64,000 nt of DNA from positions 924,523-988,522 of the forward strand of contig JABTUB010000002.1 of NCBI GenBank assembly GCA_015075585.1, given 5' to 3'. This document shows positions 1 to 7,623 of this stretch, one piece after another; within the stretch, counting starts at the first letter, position 1; every line of letters begins with the position of its first letter. Origin of the DNA: Chloracidobacterium sp. (GTDB lineage: Bacteria; Acidobacteriota; Blastocatellia; Pyrinomonadales; Pyrinomonadaceae). The notes beneath the pieces were generated by a model that saw nothing but the letters and a program-made list of their open reading frames with translations, searched no databases and was not told the DNA's origin. Both the position numbers and the translations under genes were made by a program.

Positions 1-355
1 TACGCGGCTGAAAGACAACGTCGCCATCCGTCAGGATCACCGTCTTGCCAAGCGTACGGCAGCGATCGATGACATCGAGCGAATTTGGAAAGAGGCGGTT
101 GGCGAACGGATAGTTGATCAGATACGTCGAGACGGCAAGCAGGTGCGAGTCATAATGATGGGCCATCCGATAGCGTTGGAGTGCCCCGAGGTAGTCGGCA
201 TAGCCAAGCTCGGTTCGCAGCTCCTCGAATATCTCCCAGTAAAGAGTACTTCGCTTTGTTCCGACCTCTTTATCCAGATAATGCCGCAGGTCCTGCGTAA
301 CGCGGTCGTTGTCGAGCAGCGTGTTGTCAACGTCAAATAGAAAAACGGTTCTCAT
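1..355 (-). CDS. HAD-family hydrolase (partial, C-terminus beyond window)
   Basis: The reverse strand from the ATG at 355 stays open to the window edge (118 codons). The N-terminus carries the HAD motif I signature FDVDNTLLDND, with the two catalytic aspartates at residues 8 and 10, and near the end a motif II-like stretch VILTDGD. Between them lies a helical cap rich in aromatic and acidic residues. HAD enzymes usually hydrolyse phosphate esters; the substrate cannot be read from this fragment. The start lies 12 bases after the stop of the VWA gene, so it is probably the last or a late gene of that operon. The C-terminal motifs III and IV are missing only because the window ends. Confidence 0.85.
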   Translation of the reverse strand, partial: MRTVFLFDVDNTLLDNDRVTQDLRHYLDKEVGTKRSTLYWEIFEELRTELGYADYLGALQRYRMAHHYDSHLLAVSTYLINYPFANRLFPNSLDVIDRCRTLGKTVILTDGDVVFQPR

Positions 356-367
356 AAGTCTCGCCGT

Positions 368-3300
368 TCAGCTAGTCAATCGGCGGTAAATGTTCGGCAT
401 ACGCTCAGGTAGCGAGAGCACATCATCGATGATCGTGTAGCCGACGTTGCCGTAAAGGTTACGCAGTTCGGCCTCGGATTCGCGGTCTATCGTGATGCAG
501 AAGGGCGTGATGCCGCCTGTCTTCGCTTCGGTCAATGCTTCCCTGACGTCCTCGCGGGCATAGCGCGCATCGCCGTAATCATGATCGTAAGGCCGCCCGT
601 CGGTCAAGATGATAAGCAGCTTCGTACGCGATGACCGCCGCAGCAGCTTGTGGGCCGCATGGCGAATCGCGGCACCGAGCCGCGTGTTGTTCTGAAAGGT
701 GATGCCGCCGATACGCTGCTCGATCTCGGACGAATACTTCTCGTCAAAGTCCTTTATTATAAAGAACTTAACGTTTCGCCTGCCTTCGCTTGTAAAGCCG
801 TATATCGAATAGATATCGCCTACGGACTCGAGCGCTTCGCTCATTAGGACGAGGCCTTCCTTTTCGATCTCGATGATGCGGCGGCCGGGATGCGTATAGG
901 GCTGGAGCGGGTTTCGCGTGATGGTGCGTGCCGTCGATGATGATTGATCGAGCAGTATCGAAACGGCGACATCACGCTGCTTACGAAGCCGCTTGATATA
1001 GATATTTTCCGCCTGCCTGCCGTCCGCCTTTCTGTCGATCACGAGATCGACAAGGGCATTCAGATCGTAGTCCTCGCCATCCAATTCGTGATGAATGCGC
1101 GCCAGATTCTCGGGCTTCATCAGTTGGAACTGATGCCGTATCGACGATATCACGCCGCGATAACGAGACCGCGTCAGCTCAACAAAAGTGCGGTCGCCGC
1201 GCCTTACCTTCTTTTCGATGACGCGGCTCCAGCCGACGCGGTAATCGCCGATCTCGCGATCCCACTCGTCGTATGCGAACGCGACATCATCGGGTTCGAG
1301 AGGCACTTCGGGTATCTCAGCGTGCGCCCACGCTTCGGCACCCGAAAGGTCGTCAGGCTCGCCTTCGTCATCAGTGCTGTTCCATGCGTTGAACAGCTCG
1401 GAGACATCGTGGGCAGTGCGTTCACGCTCGCGCTTGACCTGATCCTCGGTTACGGATTCCGCGGCATCCTTGTCGTCGTATGCAAAGTCAGAGTCGTCAT
1501 CGCTCTCGTCTGATGCGGACTCCTGTGTTTGCTCGGGCGAAATATTCTGAAAGAGGTTGTAAACGCGCGAGGTTGCCAACAGCGAGTCGGCAACGGTCGA
1601 GTCCCGCCGCATATCACGCAGATAACGTTCGATCACAGCCTCGATCTCGGCGGCCGCTTGGCCGTAGAATTTGCGTGCGTCATCGGTCGCACCGCCGCAC
1701 AGCGTTATCTGGAAAAGCAGCTCGAACGGCACTTGTGCCGCAGGCACGTCGAAGATGTACGGCCGATTTTCGCGCAGGTATCGCTGCATCAGGTCGAGAT
1801 CCTTTCGCAGTCCGCGATATGAGCGGCGAAGCTCGTGATCGATCCGCGCATTCTCCATTGTGCCGAATATCTTTCGCGCAAGGCGCGGTTCGGGAAACGC
1901 CCCGATCACCGCGCGATGATCCGAACCCTCGGGCAGAACGGCGGCCGACGCCGGGAAGGCGTCATAGGGCCTCGCTGCTTCGCCATTCCGCACGTCATCG
2001 ATGTAGCCTGAAAGCGAAAAGGCATCGAGCTGCTCGGCGGTGGCTGCGTAAAGCTGTTTCAGCTCTCGAAATGCGGCTTTCAGCTCAGGCGTATCGACGG
2101 CAAAGGTACCGAACTCGATCTGCCCCGCGCCGTGTGCGGCAAGCACTTTGAAGAGGCGGAAGTCAGTCTCGTCCGAGTCGAATTCGCTGATCGCGGCAGG
2201 CAGAAAGATGGTCTTGCCGTCGCCGATGCGCGTTTCCTGCGAGAGTGCGGTGAACGGTTCGATCTCGACCTCGCGGCCCGTCAGAGCCTCGACATAGAGC
2301 CGCAGAACGTTGCGTACACTGTCGAGCGAAAGGCCGAGCCGAGTGCGCCGCAGATGCTCATTTGATTCTCGAGTTTCGAGGGCGAAGTAGCTGCGGCGCG
2401 ATTTTTGCGATGCCTCGGCCTGTTCGGCAAGCCCCTTATCGACCCACGCTTCGAACTGATCGGCAGAAACATGAGCCAACGCATCGGCACTCGCACGAAA
2501 TGCGGCCAGAGCACTCTCGGCATCTCGGGCCGCTATCTTTCCGATGTTCTCAAATACCTTTGCAACATTCGCATCGGCCTCGGCGGGGCGTTCGCGAACC
2601 ACGGAGGAAACGACGCCCGGCGTTGAACGAAGAAATGCGATAAGCACCGAATTGCCGGCGCCCGCAAGTGCGCGAATGATCGTTACCCAGCGGTCGAACG
2701 CACGCGGCTGTATCGAAAGCAGCCGGCCGCCCGAACGTACGAAGTGCAGCGTTACGCTGCCGCCGAGGTCAAGCATATCACCCGCTTGTGCCGTCAACTT
2801 TACGGCTTGATCGGCATCGATGCGTGAAAGCGTTTCGGGCAGCTCGGCCCAAAGGTCGGCCGCCATGCCGCCCGTGCGTTCAGCGAACTGCATTCCGAGC
2901 GTCAAAATACTTTCGGCGACTTCGCTCCGCCGCTCACCGAAGGGTTCGAGTGCAGCGGCAACGGGTTCGCATTGGTTGAGAAAATCGGCGCTGTGCTTTG
3001 CCGAGCGGTTAGCTATGGTGAGGCCGAGTTTGAAAAAGCGTTCGGCAAGCGTTGTGTCGCGAAGGGCCGCGGCCGCCTTTGGTGCAAGCCGAACTGTCTC
3101 GACCGCCGTCGAGCTTGAAAGCACAAGCTGCTTCATTGCTGTCTGAAGGACAAAGGAGCGCGCGGCACAGCTCATACCGGCTAAAGCTCCGGCACCTTCG
3201 GCAAAAAAGGCGATTCCTGTTTCGAGGTTGGTCATGCCGAGTTTGCGTCCCAGCTCGGCCCATACGCGCAGTTCATCCGCTGAGAGGATCTCAGCCGCCG

Positions 3301-3463
3301 CAGGCACAGCCTCGACAAATTCACGGCTGAGGCGCAGGCTCACGGCGGCAAGAGCCGCGCTGATCTCGACAGCAGCACGCTTTTGTTCTGACGGCAGAGC
3401 ACTGAGGCTTTTGGCTAGCCCGCCGATCTTTCGCCCGGCCGAGCCGTCCGCAGGTCTTGACAT
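368..3463 (-). CDS. NorD-like protein with C-terminal von Willebrand factor A domain
   Basis: A 1031-residue protein. The last ~200 residues form a VWA domain of the NorD/CoxE kind: the MIDAS metal site is complete, with D839-x-S841-x-S843 (LLDQSSST), T927 in NNTRLG and D955 in ILTDGRP. The first ~550 residues are Ala/Leu-rich helical repeats without a recognised family; residues ~660-720 are very acidic (runs of Asp/Glu). NorD-type proteins usually pair with a MoxR AAA+ ATPase to insert metals or activate enzymes, but no MoxR gene is present in this window. It sits between the FHA/DUF5715 gene (12-base gap) and the HAD gene (12-base gap), so all three are likely cotranscribed. The function is inferred from the VWA domain only. 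Confidence 0.85.
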   Translation of the reverse strand: MSRPADGSAGRKIGGLAKSLSALPSEQKRAAVEISAALAAVSLRLSREFVEAVPAAAEILSADELRVWAELGRKLGMTNLETGIAFFAEGAGALAGMSCAARSFVLQTAMKQLVLSSSTAVETVRLAPKAAAALRDTTLAERFFKLGLTIANRSAKHSADFLNQCEPVAAALEPFGERRSEVAESILTLGMQFAERTGGMAADLWAELPETLSRIDADQAVKLTAQAGDMLDLGGSVTLHFVRSGGRLLSIQPRAFDRWVTIIRALAGAGNSVLIAFLRSTPGVVSSVVRERPAEADANVAKVFENIGKIAARDAESALAAFRASADALAHVSADQFEAWVDKGLAEQAEASQKSRRSYFALETRESNEHLRRTRLGLSLDSVRNVLRLYVEALTGREVEIEPFTALSQETRIGDGKTIFLPAAISEFDSDETDFRLFKVLAAHGAGQIEFGTFAVDTPELKAAFRELKQLYAATAEQLDAFSLSGYIDDVRNGEAARPYDAFPASAAVLPEGSDHRAVIGAFPEPRLARKIFGTMENARIDHELRRSYRGLRKDLDLMQRYLRENRPYIFDVPAAQVPFELLFQITLCGGATDDARKFYGQAAAEIEAVIERYLRDMRRDSTVADSLLATSRVYNLFQNISPEQTQESASDESDDDSDFAYDDKDAAESVTEDQVKRERERTAHDVSELFNAWNSTDDEGEPDDLSGAEAWAHAEIPEVPLEPDDVAFAYDEWDREIGDYRVGWSRVIEKKVRRGDRTFVELTRSRYRGVISSIRHQFQLMKPENLARIHHELDGEDYDLNALVDLVIDRKADGRQAENIYIKRLRKQRDVAVSILLDQSSSTARTITRNPLQPYTHPGRRIIEIEKEGLVLMSEALESVGDIYSIYGFTSEGRRNVKFFIIKDFDEKYSSEIEQRIGGITFQNNTRLGAAIRHAAHKLLRRSSRTKLLIILTDGRPYDHDYGDARYAREDVREALTEAKTGGITPFCITIDRESEAELRNLYGNVGYTIIDDVLSLPERMPNIYRRLTS

Positions 3464-3475
3464 ACCACTTTTATT

Positions 3476-4972
3476 CTACATTTTCGGCGGCACGCCGTCA
3501 GAATAGATAAAGACGTGGAAGCAGGCGTTGGCTCCGTATTCGATGAGTGCGTCCAGTTTATTCGCGTCTTCCATTTCGGCGAGTCTCTTCATAACGAAGT
3601 TCTGCTCATCGGCGGTCATGTGTTTGCGGGCGAGGTCAAAGGCACAGCCGGAAGTGTGCGGCGGCAGGCTGCCTTCGCCGCGCACCTTGAATGAGTTCGG
3701 ATTATTGGCATTCAGCGCTATCTGATAATCCATCGAGCGTGTCAGCGAGGTTACGCGCAGCGGGCGGCCGTATTTTGCAAAGTAGGCGTCGGCAACCTCT
3801 TTCAAGATGGCCTTTGCTCGCGGATTGAACATACGCAGAAGCCGCACACGCATCTGCTTGCGGTCGCTCGCGTTGTTGAGGTCGTATTGATGGCCCGCAA
3901 AGTTCGCGGCCAGATTTACGAGAGCCTGAAATTTCGGCGAACCGGACGCGAGCGGCTGGCTGCCGTCTTGGAACGTGAACGAATTGAAAGGGCCGTCGCT
4001 TGCACTGCCGCCGACGTCAAGGTAGAAGCTCTCCGTGGCCATCGGCATCTCGATCAGCTCTTTGTCGAGGCGCTTTGCCGCAAGGTCGGCAAAGTCCATG
4101 GGCTGTCGATAACCGGTGGAATTCATCTCGCGCAGCTTCGCCTTTTGCTTTATCACGCCGTCGCCAAAGAGTTCCTTTGGCGGGTCGAGGCCTGCGGGGC
4201 GGATGCCTGTCTCGGCATTTCGCGGTTCGAGTGCCTTCTTTTGCCGGTCGGCGAGGAACGCGGCTGTTACATTAAGGTCTGATTCGGCAGCATCGCTGCT
4301 CCCGACCGAGACATCACCGACGGTCGAAGCATCGATCTCCTTTTCCTCGACTTCCCATGATGCGATGAGGTCGTCGAGGTCGTCTTCATCCTCGCCGCCG
4401 AGCGGGTCAATGACACGCATAGGGATCAGGCCTGAGCGTATCTGCGGCGTTTGTTTTCCGCCGCCGGCGCCATCTTTTCGTGAGACAGCTATGAAGGCAA
4501 TGCCCGCTCCGGCAAGTATGACAAAGATCATCACGACAGATCCGAGGATCACATAACGCGAATTGTCATCACTACGCGTCGGCGGAGCCTTTGCCGCAGA
4601 AGCGGCGGCGGCATTTTGTACAGGCCGAGAATGCTCGGCCGCCGACTCGTGTTTTGCGGTATGAACGGCTGCGGCTGAAGTGAATGCGACGCGAATATGC
4701 GTATCGCTGCCGATCTTGAGTTCGTCGCCGTCGCGGAGCGGGCGTGCCCGGCCGGTAAGGCGTTCGCCGTTTAGAAAGGTACCGTTGAGCGAGTCTTCAT
4801 CGACAACGAGAATGTCCTCACCGTCGCGAAAGATGGTCGTGTTACGCCGTGAAAGCCCGCCGTCCGCCAAGATCAGCGTCGAGGCATCGGTGCGGCCGAT
4901 GGTCACCTCATCATCGAGGCTGTATGTTCGCTCGCCATCGATCGACGAAATGTAGAGCGTTACGTCACGCAT
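3476..4972 (-). CDS. FHA domain - membrane anchor - DUF5715/M15-like peptidase domain protein
   Basis: 498 residues. Residues ~5-97 are a forkhead-associated domain (GR at 26-27, GLSRRN at 39-44, SLNGTFLNG at 61-69), the fold that binds phosphothreonine. An Ala-rich linker leads to one membrane helix at ~140-164. The C-terminal ~150 residues resemble DUF5715, a VanY/M15-like region: LTRSMDYQ, then PPHTSGCAFDLARKH and NACFHVFIY, giving the His/Asp pattern of zinc D,D-peptidases. The predicted arrangement is FHA in the cytoplasm and the peptidase-like domain in the periplasm. This would let a phosphorylation signal reach peptidoglycan, but that is inference and catalytic activity is not certain. 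No Ser/Thr kinase gene is in the window. It lies between the small Cys-rich gene and the VWA gene on the same strand. Confidence 0.85.
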   Translation of the reverse strand: MRDVTLYISSIDGERTYSLDDEVTIGRTDASTLILADGGLSRRNTTIFRDGEDILVVDEDSLNGTFLNGERLTGRARPLRDGDELKIGSDTHIRVAFTSAAAVHTAKHESAAEHSRPVQNAAAASAAKAPPTRSDDNSRYVILGSVVMIFVILAGAGIAFIAVSRKDGAGGGKQTPQIRSGLIPMRVIDPLGGEDEDDLDDLIASWEVEEKEIDASTVGDVSVGSSDAAESDLNVTAAFLADRQKKALEPRNAETGIRPAGLDPPKELFGDGVIKQKAKLREMNSTGYRQPMDFADLAAKRLDKELIEMPMATESFYLDVGGSASDGPFNSFTFQDGSQPLASGSPKFQALVNLAANFAGHQYDLNNASDRKQMRVRLLRMFNPRAKAILKEVADAYFAKYGRPLRVTSLTRSMDYQIALNANNPNSFKVRGEGSLPPHTSGCAFDLARKHMTADEQNFVMKRLAEMEDANKLDALIEYGANACFHVFIYSDGVPPKM

Positions 4973-5012
4973 CGCTCATAAGCATAGCCAAATTTCGCTC
5001 AGAGTCTCAACG

Positions 5013-5231
5013 TCAGTGGTGATGTTCGTCGGCTACTTCCTTCAACTTTGAGAGGTCGAGCAGTTGTGAAAAGTCGTTGAAATGGAACATTGTCTCGTCG
5101 TGGCAGTGTTCGCAGTAGAAGGTTACGTCCTCGCCGAGGTACATATCCTTGAGGTGATAAGCGATAAAGCATCCGTAACAGCGCTGTATGCGCTTGCCGA
5201 ATTCGGCGACGATCTCAGCAGAATTTTCCAT
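5013..5231 (-). CDS. Small Cys-rich (zinc-ribbon-like) protein of unknown function
   Basis: 72 residues, with two cysteine pairs, CYGC at ~18-21 and CEHC at ~40-43, and a His tail (DEHHH). The pattern suggests one structural zinc site, as in small zinc ribbons. I do not recognise a family. The ATG at 5231 lies 9 bases after the lpxA stop, and the gene is followed 40 bases later by the FHA gene, so it belongs to the envelope operon. Codon use matches its neighbours, which argues that it is a real gene rather than a chance frame. Confidence 0.7.
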   Translation of the reverse strand: MENSAEIVAEFGKRIQRCYGCFIAYHLKDMYLGEDVTFYCEHCHDETMFHFNDFSQLLDLSKLKEVADEHHH

Positions 5232-5240
5232 TGTTGTTAA

Positions 5241-6020
5241 TTATTTGACGACGCCGCGTGTTGATGCCGCGATGAAATCAAGCAGCAGATCGACCTCGGG
5301 CGAACCGGCGATCTCCTTTTTGATGCGTTCGACGGCCTGTGTGGTGTTGAGTTTGGCATTAAGCAGCAGGTGGAACGCGTGGTTCAGGTTTTGTATGGCC
5401 TCGGGCGAGTGGCCACGGCGTTTCGCACCGACGCGGTTAAGGCCGTAGCATTTTGCGTGGTTGCCTTGGATGGTAGCGAACGGCATCGCATCCTTTACGA
5501 CGACCGAATAGCCGCCGACAAAGGCCTCGATGCCCATACGGCAGAATTGGTGAACGCCCGAATACGCGCCGATGCTCGCACGGTCGCCCACTTCGACATG
5601 GCCTGCGAGCGTGGCGGCATTCGCCATAATGATGCCGTCGCCCAGTCGGCAGTCGTGCGCTACGTGTGCCTGTGCCATCAAGAGGTTGTCGCTGCCGATT
5701 CGCGTTACGCCGCCGCCGCCCGCCGTGCCTCGATGAATGGTAACAAACTCGCGTATCTGGTTCCGTTCGCCGATCTCGGTCGAGGTCGGCTCGTCCGCGT
5801 ATTTCAGATCCTGCGGAGCAAGCCCTATCGATGCGAAAGGGAAGATATGTGTACCCTTGCCGATCGTCGTCCTGCCGTCGATGACGACGTGCGAGACGAG
5901 CGTAACGCCTTCTGCAAGAGCGACGTCCGCCCCGACGGTGCAGAATGGCCCGATGGTGCAGCCGCTGCCGATCGCGGCTTCGGGGTGAACGATCGCTGTC
6001 GGGTGAATGGCGGCGGACAT
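5241..6020 (-). CDS. lpxA: Acyl-ACP--UDP-N-acetylglucosamine O-acyltransferase
   Basis: 259 residues, the usual LpxA length. It transfers a 3-hydroxyacyl chain from acyl carrier protein to UDP-GlcNAc, the first step of lipid A synthesis, in the cytoplasm. The N-terminal two thirds are hexapeptide repeats that form the left-handed beta helix (IHPTAIVHPEA, IGSGCTIGPF and so on). The catalytic histidine is H122 in AHVAHDCRLG, and the C-terminal helical part begins near NRVGAKRRG, as in known LpxA. It follows fabZ and a small membrane-protein gene, matching the common bamA-skp-fabZ-lpxA order, although lpxD is absent. Confidence 0.97.
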   Translation of the reverse strand: MSAAIHPTAIVHPEAAIGSGCTIGPFCTVGADVALAEGVTLVSHVVIDGRTTIGKGTHIFPFASIGLAPQDLKYADEPTSTEIGERNQIREFVTIHRGTAGGGGVTRIGSDNLLMAQAHVAHDCRLGDGIIMANAATLAGHVEVGDRASIGAYSGVHQFCRMGIEAFVGGYSVVVKDAMPFATIQGNHAKCYGLNRVGAKRRGHSPEAIQNLNHAFHLLLNAKLNTTQAVERIKKEIAGSPEVDLLLDFIAASTRGVVK

Positions 6021-6024
6021 CGTG

Positions 6025-6315
6025 TCAGTCGTCAGAGCGTGCTTCCTCCGCGGCAGCTTCTGTTGCTTTCGGAATTTCCGCAGCGGGTTTGTTGCGTTGT
6101 ATCAAAAAGACAAAGCCGATCATCACAAAAAGCGGAAGTATGCTCCACAGCGCACCTGCGACGATCGACACGAGAAACCCGATAAGTCCGAGCCGCGGCT
6201 TTCCCTTTTTGCGGCCGTAAATAAGCGGAATAAGACCGAGGACGACACCGATAACGACGCCGACCATGATCAGGAAGATAATATCTTCGCGGGTTATGTT
6301 CCCAAAGCCTGTCAC
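6025..6315 (-). CDS. Small two-helix membrane protein, unknown function
   Basis: 96 residues with two clear hydrophobic segments (~11-33 and ~45-71) separated by a basic loop (GRKKGKPRLG), and a charged, Ala/Glu-rich C-terminal tail. No family was recognised. It lies between fabZ (5-base gap) and lpxA (4-base gap), so it is almost certainly translated from the same message as the lipid A genes. A role in the inner membrane is likely; anything more specific would be a guess. Confidence 0.75.
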   Translation of the reverse strand: MTGFGNITREDIIFLIMVGVVIGVVLGLIPLIYGRKKGKPRLGLIGFLVSIVAGALWSILPLFVMIGFVFLIQRNKPAAEIPKATEAAAEEARSDD

Positions 6316-6320
6316 AAAGG

Positions 6321-6767
6321 TTACTCTTTTCGGCGGTCAGCAATGACCGACATAATGGTTGCCTCGGCAGTAACGCTGCCGTCAACCGTGGCGACGCCGC
6401 TCATCTTTTGCACACGGCTGCCGATGCGAAGAGCCGTTACTTCAAGCATCAATGTGTCGCCGGGTACGACGGGGCGGCGGAACTTTGCCGCTTCGATGCC
6501 GCTAAAGAACGGTATCTTTTCGTCGCGGTTCTCAAATTCGCGCAGTGCAAGTATCGCACCGACCTGTGCAAGGGCCTCGATCTGCAGTACGCCGGGCATC
6601 ACGGGCGCACCGGGAAAGTGTCCTGCAAAGAAAGGTTCGTTCACCGTTACCTGTTTTACGCCGACGATTCGCACACGCGGCTCAAGCTCAACGATCTTAT
6701 CAACGAGCAGAAACGGATACCTGTGCGGCAGTATCTCTTGAATAGCGACTGAATCGAGGATCGGCAT
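6321..6767 (-). CDS. fabZ: 3-hydroxyacyl-[acyl-carrier-protein] dehydratase
   Basis: 148 residues from the ATG at 6767, giving a start MPILDSVAIQEILPHR, which is typical for FabZ; a frame extension 13 codons upstream has no family support. It dehydrates 3-hydroxyacyl-ACP in type II fatty acid synthesis as a hot-dog fold dimer or hexamer. The catalytic pair is visible as His50 in GHFPGAPVMPG and Glu64 in LQIEALAQ. It lies downstream of skp, with a strong hairpin in the gap, and upstream of the small membrane protein and lpxA. This links the supply of hydroxyacyl chains to lipid A synthesis. Confidence 0.97.
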   Translation of the reverse strand: MPILDSVAIQEILPHRYPFLLVDKIVELEPRVRIVGVKQVTVNEPFFAGHFPGAPVMPGVLQIEALAQVGAILALREFENRDEKIPFFSGIEAAKFRRPVVPGDTLMLEVTALRIGSRVQKMSGVATVDGSVTAEATIMSVIADRRKE

Positions 6768-6796
6768 AATGCGGCTAAGAGAAAGATATAAGCGAA

Positions 6797-6825
6797 AAGC
6801 CGGCAAAAATCAATTTTGCCGGCTT
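6797..6825. terminator. 12-bp stem hairpin between skp and fabZ
   Basis: AAGCCGGCAAAA and its exact complement TTTTGCCGGCTT flank a five-base loop. Read on the minus strand, the stem is followed by CTTTTC, a short T-run. It could end transcription after skp or act as an attenuator or processing site within the operon, since fabZ starts only 30 bases later. Confidence 0.6.
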
Positions 6826-6853
6826 GGCCAAATGTTAATGGATCAAATGATCA

Positions 6854-7453
6854 CTAGGGTTTCGTCGTTGCGGTCGCAGACGCCGGGCGAGCATTGTAAA
6901 AGGTAATGAACTCCTTCGTAACATCGATCTTTGCAGGGAGGATAGCAAGAAGGATCTGCTGCTGATCGAGCTTTGCGGCATCGAGGATCAGGTCGTAGCC
7001 CTTTGCCTGTGCAAATTCCTGCATCGCCTTGCCAATATCCTGAAGGACCGGCCCGAGCACCGCCGCCTGACGTTTCTCGTATCTTGTCTTGGCATCTTCC
7101 TGCTTGCGCTTGATCTGGATCTCAAGCAGCTGGTACTCGTCAACCTTAGCCTGTGCGGCCTTTTCGTCGATCGGCACCTTGCCGCCGCTGGCTTGATCTT
7201 GAAGCGTCTTGATCTCTTTGCCGAGGTTGTTGTACTTGGTAACAAGCCCCTGGATCTCGGTATCGAGCGGCTTGAACTCATTTTCGAGGGCGTTCATTGC
7301 ATTCACATATTTTGTGATGCCTTTTTCGTCGTCGAAAGCGAGCGTGTTGATCAGAACGACCTTCATGGGCGCGGTCTGTGCCTGTGCCTTTACGGCAACG
7401 CTGAGAACCGCTGCGAACATAAGGCAAGCGGCAATTGTATAAATTCGTTTCAT
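6854..7453 (-). CDS. skp: OmpH/Skp-family periplasmic chaperone
   Basis: 199 residues with an N-terminal signal peptide (~1-25, ending VKAQAQ) and a long charged helical middle (~50-135, rich in Lys, Glu and Gln), as expected for the coiled-coil tentacles of Skp. The C-terminal part (AKGYDLILDAAKL) resembles the beta-strand body of OmpH proteins. Skp escorts unfolded outer-membrane proteins across the periplasm to the BAM complex. Its place directly downstream of bamA is the classic arrangement and supports the assignment. Confidence 0.88.
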   Translation of the reverse strand: MKRIYTIAACLMFAAVLSVAVKAQAQTAPMKVVLINTLAFDDEKGITKYVNAMNALENEFKPLDTEIQGLVTKYNNLGKEIKTLQDQASGGKVPIDEKAAQAKVDEYQLLEIQIKRKQEDAKTRYEKRQAAVLGPVLQDIGKAMQEFAQAKGYDLILDAAKLDQQQILLAILPAKIDVTKEFITFYNARPASATATTKP

Positions 7454-7623
7454 TTCCTGCGAAAAACTCCTAAAACCAATAAAGACCTAATAAGTGTGAA
7501 CCACCATTCTATATGCGGTACGCTGCTACTTTGAAACCAATAAAGGCGTTTGTGTTGTACGCAGCATTGAAAAAGAACCGCAATGTTATATTCTTGGCCC
7601 GAAAGTGTCAATCATCGTGACGA

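Noticed and set aside
944..1513. 189-codon open frame on the plus strand inside the VWA gene
   Set aside because: It is antisense to a well-supported gene with a complete VWA domain and has no recognisable features of its own.
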